From Malachius bipustulatus (lineage: Eukaryota > Arthropoda > Insecta > Coleoptera > Melyridae): DNA of 64,000 nucleotides. A model generated the notes under the pieces. That model saw only the letters and a program-made list of their open reading frames with translations, searched no databases and was not told the DNA's origin. The translations under genes were made by a program, and so were the position numbers. Location: the NCBI GenBank assembly GCA_910589415.1, contig OU342637.1:26759162-26823161 (forward strand), given 5' to 3'. This document shows, one piece after another, positions 56,652 to 64,000 of the stretch. Position 1 is the first letter of the stretch; the number at the start of each line of letters is the position of its first letter.

Positions 56652-59454
56652 GTAAGCCGATGCTTTTAACGAAAATTGTCAGCTTTAATTTTACGTGATT
56701 TTATTTGATTTGGCGCAATTTTAGAGAATCAAGCGGGTTTATTTATGTTTTTCTGAATTGATGTTTTTCCTTTGTCGTTTCGTTTCTCAACGATGAAGGT
56801 GCATCGCGACGACGTCTCGGAGAAACAAGACAAACAGCCATCAGGAGTGAATCCATTCTCACCTGAACGCCTTTGATTACTCGAGCGCTTTACTGGCTTC
56901 TGCATTTAAAGAGGCGCTCCCAAGCTGTCAGGACGATCTGTTTTCTCGGAATTAAACGTCCCGACCGGGGCAATTCCAGCTCAAAGAATTCGTTCTGTTT
57001 TTTTTTATGAAAGAACCAGATTTTTAAGACTCGATTTGTGAACACTCCGAAACGACTTCTGCATTGTAAGTGACTTTTTCACTCGGAATTTTCATTCTGG
57101 AAATGAAAAAATGTTTCCGTGCAATCAACAAGTTGTTTATTCTATAAAGCTAGGGTAGTTCTTTGACGTTTTATTTCTGTTATTTCAATGTTTTTTTTTT
57201 CATTTTTTATGTAATAATACGGCGGAATGCGATTTCATGAAACAGGGATTGCTTGATTAAACTTCCCAACACCAACACCAACACCGACACGGTTTTATTT
57301 TCTGTATCGGGTTAATAAATACCGAACGGTATTCCAAGCATCATACGTCTGATGAAAATACTTCCCGGTAACGTTCCTCGGTTTTTAATTAAATCCATCA
57401 GTCCTTTTTAATATAAAAAGGATTAAAACAAGATAGAAAAATTCCAGGCATATCAGTTGAGTGGGTATTAAAAATTCGCCCCTATTTAAGCCTCAAAAAG
57501 GGCCGGACTTGATGGAATTGATAAAGCAGGAGCGACGCCCGCTATTTTTGCCACACTCGGTTCATATAATCCTCTTATGTATTAATATATTGCACAATGG
57601 ATGGGTCCTTTCATTGGGACTATTTCATCGTCAGATCCGCTGTAGTAAAACGACATGATGATTTGGAAACGGGGGAACTCAACCCTTTCATATTTGAGAT
57701 TTGGAACTAACATTACGTTCAATTCATGGCGGTTTTGTGTTACAAGAATTAGAAACTTTCTCGTGACTCAGATATTTATTTTATCCCAAAGGCTTTAGAA
57801 CCTTTATATTCTTCTCGGGAATACAAGCAGGAGTAATCTTACAACGCTAAAGCTTACCTTTGTGAAAAACGACGCTTTATTTGATACTCCGTTTCTTTTA
57901 TATAAAAATCCAAGAAGCTATTTCAGACTTCAATGTTAAACGAATATGCTCTTGTATCTATATATAAATATTATAATGAAGTCCTTTGATATGAATGTGA
58001 GTTTCAAGTTTTTTTTTCTCTACATCCATCAAAAGACTTCAGTCGAGTATATATAGGCAACGTGTCTATTTATTTTGATCTCGAAGAGACGAAATGAGAC
58101 TTCAAAATGATTCTAAAGAAAAGCATTTTTTATTTAACTCTTGAGAAAAATTTTTTGGGTTGAATTATGGATTGATAAAAATGCAAAAACCGCAAATTCA
58201 ACATTGTAAAATGTGTTTTTCAACTCCTGGAATTCAATCTGGAGACTTGGTTTGACTATCGTTTCAAACGCCGATCATTGTGATGTGCTGTAACTTCAGC
58301 CCTATTGGACTTGCCGGAGCCCTGATCTCGGGGTTCTAGTTTCAGCATGTTTTACCAGATTGTTGTCATTGAAGGCTTATTAGAACCAGAAGCTGGAGTT
58401 CCGAATGGGGTACTGAACCAGGGTCCCGGATTAGGGTTTCCGATTAGGGGGTGAAGTGCTTTTTAGAGACGATTTCATTACTTTTAACACAACATTTCAA
58501 GTTATTAACATTTTCCACGGTTTAATAATAAGTGGAGCGATTCAATGAAAATTTTAGAAAAATTACAGTGTGGCATTATTTGGGGGCCACATGTATGAAC
58601 TGGTTTCAGGATACTTCGGTGGGGATTAATTAAGACGTGTTATCATAGGGTGAAGGACCAGGGTCATGCCGAAGATTAGGATCGAGTTAATTGGTGACAG
58701 GAACTTTTTAATGTTCACAATACACGAGTAATTCTTACGAAACGTTTAATCCACGATCTGTGAATCTCATTACCTAATTGGTTAAAGTTTTAAGATTCAC
58801 TAATAACGGGTAATTTCGTATCTGACGACAATGCCAAGTTTTAGGAGAGTTACTGACGACTACAATCACGAAAAAAATTATCAAGCGGTCCTGCTGCCTC
58901 GACAATGGTAAGCCAGACACTTTCTGTCTGACGACCTGCCTCCTTCTTCCTATTCTCCCAGCGTTGCTAGTTTACAGGTTGCGGGCAGGATGAAGTAGGC
59001 ATTTTTTGACTTTCGAGACACGAAATTTTAACAACACGATTTCTTCAATGTGATAATCAATGATCAATCGAGTGATTAATAAGAAAATTAATTACAATTA
59101 GGGATCACGAATCCTCGAAAACTCTTAAGAGTTATAGAGCAAAATTCAAATGACTGACGATGAACTACTCCCACAACCGGAGCGACACTTGGAGGTTCAC
59201 TACGCGCATACAGTGGGTTCAGAAAGTAAAGTGAGAAACGTCCAATTGCAAATAAAAATGGCCGTTTCCTTCTTTTTCTGAGAATCGTCAGTTACAGCAG
59301 ACTAGACTGAAGAAGTAGTGTCACAAGCAATAATGGAACAAGCAAGAATCAAGGTGATGTTAAGAAACTTGTTGAGGGACAAGTAGCAGTGACCCTGGTA
59401 GCAGAGCAACGTCATTTTTTTGTTCTTCAACTTCGAATGACTCATAGAAATGTA
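56652..59454. other. Start of the next ALP intron, no exon found
   Basis: Begins gtaagcc. The following 130-300 bases (56780-56990) are GC-richer than usual and unique. A CCAACA minisatellite (four units) lies at 57266-57290. No segment encoding the expected G-K-x-VG-x-VTTTRVTHA motif was found here or up to 64000. Confidence 0.45.
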
Positions 59455-59460
59455 CACAGC

Positions 59461-59905
59461 ACAATAATAGTGTCGTCAAAATGACGTCGTAGTGAATGAG
59501 AAATGTCACAGATCACAAACGTCATTTAATCGCGTAAAAATGACGTCAAGAAACGATGTAAAGACTACCAAATTAAAGACATAATTGACCTGAAAAATAT
59601 AAATTTACAAAAACCAATTAAACTCACTTTAACTTTCAATGTGAACAACTTTAGTTTGGTCTTAGTGGTCTTAGTTTCTCAATTTTACTCGTTCAAACAT
59701 TTAAAAATGATTCCAAAAAGTTTTACGTGTATATGACGTCAAAAACGCGTTACTTGGCGACGTAGTAAAATGGGTGTCAATTTACGTCTTTCTGACGTCA
59801 CCTATTGTTTGTCTTTAATTACATAATATATCAGGTACTTAAACAAATTATTTTCGAGGTCACTTATAGATTGCTGACGTCAGCGATCAATATGACCAGA
59901 ATATG
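59461..59905. repeat. Repeat segment rich in TGACGTCA sites, loosely inverted
   Basis: At least six GACGTC/ACGTCA sites occur: near 59480, 59519, 59549, 59736, 59793 and 59873. ATCGCGTAAAAATGACGTCA on the left is mirrored by TGACGTCAAAAACGCGTTAC on the right, which suggests a diverged foldback. Two similar clusters occur elsewhere in the window. Confidence 0.5.
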
Positions 59906-61551
59906 ACGTAATAATCACGTGTCTCTGCTAACAGTGGAAAGATGTAATTTTCCAGCTTCATAGATTGGGATATATTAAATAATAAAAGAATCTGAAATAC
60001 AACATATGGTTTCCATATGTAGGGGATATGCACGATTTTCGAATTATTATTACATATGGTTACTATAGAAACTAGAAATAAGAAAATAATGTATATATCA
60101 TAAAAGTAAGTAGTTGGTTCGTCACAAAGAAACGAGCATCTGTGAAAGGGAATGAAAACACAGAAAGTACAGCAAAACGCGCAATATAAAAGCTTCCAGT
60201 ACTTACAACTCCATTTCAGTCGAGAGGTGTTCCCGATTAAATTACGTGACAATTTGCGACGTTCCCAGACAATAAGTAAACTGTAACGCAATCATCTTGT
60301 TCCATTTCCATAAAAGTAGCATCACTCATTGTTATTATTCTCCCCGCGTGACTCCTCCCAGGACGAACATCTAGCTTATCTGGTCATTTTTCTGCTGAAC
60401 TTCGTCACGCCTTGCGACCTTCTTCCAGCACTCTCACCCTTTCTTTAAGCCGGCAATCTTTCCGGGACATTCATTCCAATTAAGGGAACTTCCGGAGCGG
60501 CACATCTAATTCCGGCGGAGAAGCTCTCATTTAAATCTAAACTCGAGCAGTATTTAGCCACTTTCTCGCAGAATTGCAGTGCGACTAGTTCGGGACAAGC
60601 TGAAACGGCTTTATATTGTGACACTGATGGAAGCCTTGTTCTCGTCCTTGTCTTGTCTCTAAGCCATTATGTGAAATAATTATACAAAGGGTTTAAATTT
60701 TCCTTTGTCAGTAATGAACGCTTCTACATAAAATATACAGTTTCACGTGAAATCTGTGACTGATGTTTACATTGTTTTAATTTATGTTTTCTGATATTAA
60801 TTGGCAAAAGAGAAGTTACCAGAGCATCCCATATGACGAGTTCAGTTAAGTCCAACTTTCTATCTGCAAAGCAGATCTTTCGTAAATATACTTACTAACT
60901 CATGTTTAAGTTTGCTTTTGGATAGTTGCAAGAAGATTCACACACATCAGCTTATTTAGTTAAGGAAAGTTTACCTTCTGGCACTTATTATCAATTAATT
61001 GCCACCAAACTTAATAGTGTAAACTTCAAACGTCCTGTTCTATCCAAGACGTGCTAAAGATGATGCGACACTACTAATTGGTGTCATAGGAAACTTAGAA
61101 GAACATTTTATTTTGTCTACTTACTGTAGGTCCCTTAACTAGGTCTTCCCAGTGGAATTTCCAGCGCACGATGTTGAATTACAATGGTGTTAACCTCCTG
61201 GTTCTAGCTAGAGTTCCAGAAAAACGATTCCTGATGTAGTGTATCCTGAGTTGATCCCCGAATTGGACTGATGATCTCAGTACCGCAACATAAATATCCT
61301 CACTATCCTTGCAGCGAGTTTCCCATGGGGATGAAATAACTTTTTGGCATCAGGGCGTGAGGTCGCCGGTGGAATATTATATTTCAGTTATACAGTTCTT
61401 ACAATTCTTGAATAAGCCAAAGCTGGAAAGCAGTCACTTCGCGTACGGTCGGGTTTTATCCAGGATGCTTAAACAGATTAGACCGCCAAAAATGCTCCAG
61501 TGATTCACTATCTGCTTTTTTGATGATTTTGGGCTCACTGAGATATTTATT
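59906..61551. other. Intron sequence, no gene recognised
   Basis: Contains the longest open frame of the window (minus, 59887-60291), rejected as chance. The segment 60340-60620 is GC-richer, unique and has no open frame of note. Confidence 0.4.
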
Positions 61552-62109
61552 TATACAGGGTGTCCAGGTATGAGTGTAAGAGCTACACGTGGCGACCTTC
61601 CTTGGACTATTTTGAGTAAAAAATCTTTATACAAAAATGCTCTAAATGTCTTCACGGTGCCACACGAGGTCATCAAAGTTAGAAATTCTGGGTCACAAAT
61701 ATGCATATTATTGAACTTCTGTTTCCTTTTGCAGTTACGGTTAACATTTTTAAAGACTTTTGCAAAGTCTTATTTCATTTAATTTTCGTAATAGTGCAAT
61801 TATTAACTTTTTTAACATTTCCTAATTTTTTTTTTTTTAGAAATGTTAAAAAAGTTAATAATTGCACTTTTACGAAAATTAAATGAAATAAGACTTTGCA
61901 AAAATCTTTGAAAATGTTAACCGTAACTGCAAAAGGAAATAGAAGTTCAATAATATGCATATTTGTGACCCAGAATTTCTAACTTTGATGACCTCCTGTG
62001 GCACCGTGAAGACATTTAGAGCATTTTTGTATTAAGATTTTTTACTCAAAATAGTCCAAGGAAGGTCGCCACGTGTAGCTCTTACACTCATACCTGGACA
62101 CCATGTATA
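61552..62109. mobile_element. Young foldback element, arms 270 bp
   Basis: Left arm 61552-61821 (tatacagggtgtccaggtat...) and right arm 61840-62109 (...atacctggacaccatgtata) are nearly identical inverse copies; spacer 18 bp, mostly T. Differences are a few single bases, so the copy is recent or kept uniform by conversion. Because of the symmetry two near-identical ORFs appear on opposite strands (61701-61886, 61775-61960); they are artefacts. No coding capacity. Confidence 0.95.
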
Positions 62110-64000
62110 CGAAAAGTATGAATGTCAGCAAAGAGGTTTGATCAGCTACCAGGGCCGGTGTGACCTACCACCTTTAACAATTACCAGAACGATTACCTGA
62201 TTTCATCATTCTCTGGAAATCCACCGTTAAGCAACTGATTAAATCTTGCGATTCGAGACCTTGATAATTCTTTCCCTGGAGTAGATATTAAATACCTGGA
62301 GCACTCATTGATTCTAACAAATTCCGCAGAATTTCCAATAACATATATTAAGGAAGACCCTAAATACAGCTTACTTATGAACAAAGAGAAATGCGAAATC
62401 TCTACATGTATCAGAGAGACGCTGGCCCATCAAAGTAGGGACTGTTGGCGTATAAACGCATTTGAAATATTCTAGCGGACGGTCTTAAGGACATTTCGAC
62501 CAACATTTTGACGTCCCAATATTTATCTTCAAAGACTTGTTATTCAGAGAGCGGTCTGTGGCCAAAGACCAGAGAAATATGCTCCTGACTTATTATTACT
62601 TCAATTCGTATTCTATACAAAATCATACGGTGACCTTTGATGATGCCTGGCTGCCCGCCTTAGATTTGGAATACGCCTCGAAGTGGACGAGTCAGAACAA
62701 TAAGAAGCTTTTATAAGTTAGTTGAAGCTGCCCTTATAACTGTCCCTATATGTAAAATGGATATTCTTGAGAAGTTAAATAAAATTTCTTGTCTCTTTGG
62801 ATTTCTATTTGTTTCTTTGTCTGCTTAAATCTTGCAATCGATTTTAAACCTCCCTCAAGAGCTAGACACTTGAAATACTAACTCGCTTACTTGTCTTTCT
62901 GTTTATCTGCTCGGCCTAAATTTTTCAAGAGCGCGTGGGCGGAGCCAGATACAGAGGATGTGGAAGTGCTTCAACTTGAATTTTACACATCTCTGTCATG
63001 GTTACTAGGACTAAAAATATGTTAAAATCTGTAACGCCTACGTTCACGCGTCAACGTACGGTTGTTGCCCGGGTATAAACCGCCAGGAGGTGTTTTAATT
63101 AAACAAACAATTTTTTCGTCATAATTCTTATTCAAAAACATCGCTGTTAAAAGTGATGACGAATGAATGTAAAATGCCCTGGTTAATTATCGAGCGCATT
63201 CAACAACACTAGAGCTCAACAACCACAAAACTGACGAAGTTTTCGAACTTCGTAATTACAAATCAACAACCAATCAATTATTAGTTTTACGGTTTGCAGA
63301 TACCTCGAATTGTATTATAAAACAGATTTTATAACTAATTCTAAATATCGTAAAATCATATAAACAGGCAAATGAACAGGGCAAGGACAGTGGTAACGCA
63401 TAATAATAGGTAAATATACATACATCCACCAAAGTTGATTAATCACAACAAGATTAAACTGTTATTTTGCCATAGGTATACAAACCAGATCCTGGTCCTT
63501 ACTCGGGTTCTATATAAAGCGGGCAGCGTCAATACAAGTAATTTAGTTGCACCGGACCTTTGATTTAGAGAGTGTATAATAAGCTGGTGGCGCATAATTT
63601 TAATTAAATCCTCCCGTCAGTTGGCAATTTATTAATGTAGAAGGTCCAGTGTTTACATCACTAGATTGGCAGCTGGCTTCTAATGTTGATTGATGGCCGT
63701 TTGATGGCCGGACGCACTGCTCTGTCCAGCTTTCCAACACATAAATGTCGAATTAAAATCAACCCCGATTTACATATTGTTTGTCTTTATGGTAAACTAC
63801 CGACATTAATCAAGCCACGAGCAGGAGCGATCGACTCTCGTGCCCGGAAGAGAACGGGCAAAGCGGAGGGAGAGTTTTATATCGGTGTTGGGGAATTTCG
63901 CGGATCGCCAGTTAGGAGGCTTTTAATCTTGGTTATTTATTGTTAGATCGGGTGTTATTTGTTAACTGATTTTTTTACATCAATACTTATCTCGATTACA
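62110..64000. other. Intron sequence to the end of the window, no gene recognised
   Basis: Mostly unique. The stretch 63685-63925 is GC-richer (CGATCGACTCTCGTGCCCGG, GAGAACGGGCAAAGCGGAGG) with an open frame of 87 codons of no recognised family. The next ALP exon is not visible. Confidence 0.4.

Noticed and set aside
59240..59480. Possible Tc1-type helix-turn-helix remnant (KLVEGQVAVTLVAEQ)
   Set aside because: Single short stretch without any catalytic motif nearby.
59887..60291. Longest open frame in the window (134 codons, minus)
   Set aside because: Non-ATG start, Phe/Ile/Tyr-rich composition expected from AT-rich DNA, no recognisable domain, and it overlaps the ACGTCA repeat segment.
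61701..61960. Two near-identical small proteins on opposite strands
   Set aside because: They are mirror images produced by the palindromic foldback element 61552-62109.
1..64000. CRISPR array, bacterial defence or viral system
   Set aside because: No regularly spaced identical repeats, no prokaryotic gene organisation, and clear eukaryotic introns.

Overview
The window looks like a stretch of animal nuclear genome, most probably insect. It is AT-rich, has no operons or long uninterrupted ORFs, and carries GT-AG introns and many short or decayed transposable elements. The order is not fixed by the sequence. Terminal motifs such as TACAGGGTG and the many TACCTAC/GTAGGTA heptamers would fit a beetle or a hemipteran, but this is inference.

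Only one host gene is supported: a plus-strand alkaline phosphatase (ALP family). Two internal coding exons are visible. Exon A (31212-31435) carries the metal-binding GDG motif. Exon B (56477-56651) carries the phosphoserine motif. They are separated by an intron of about 25 kb. The reading phases agree (in phase 1, out phase 0; in phase 0, out phase 1). The start of the gene lies upstream and is not identified with confidence, and the 3' exons lie beyond position 64000. The residue before the catalytic serine is Glu instead of the usual Asp.

The rest is intron or intergenic DNA filled with mobile-element debris. Recognisable pieces are: a deleted pogo/Tigger-type element with TA target duplication (19293-19748); two decayed mariner-like transposase remnants (19989-20075 and 24876-25795); a Penelope-like reverse transcriptase remnant (about 28095-28380); the C-terminal end of a LINE (36224-36547, minus); a tRNA-derived SINE head (24531-24616) and a weaker one (36120-36175); an LTR plus primer-binding site lacking its body and second LTR (51743-52631); and a rearranged LTR/primer-binding-site cluster (14880-15600).

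The most striking structural feature is the number of long foldback (inverted-repeat) elements: about 5399-5930, 8231-8670, 11880-12412, 16555-18222 (three units nested or abutting), 37111-37290, 42805-44290, 46231-46505 and 61552-62109. Several share an internal core but differ in their outer arms. Direct or tandem duplications occur at 5097/7680, 20107-20442, 30156-30935 and 40274-40334.

I see no bacterial-type system, CRISPR array, rRNA gene or intact tRNA gene. I do not see a clear new biological system. The best leads are the atypical ALP catalytic motif and the modular foldback family.
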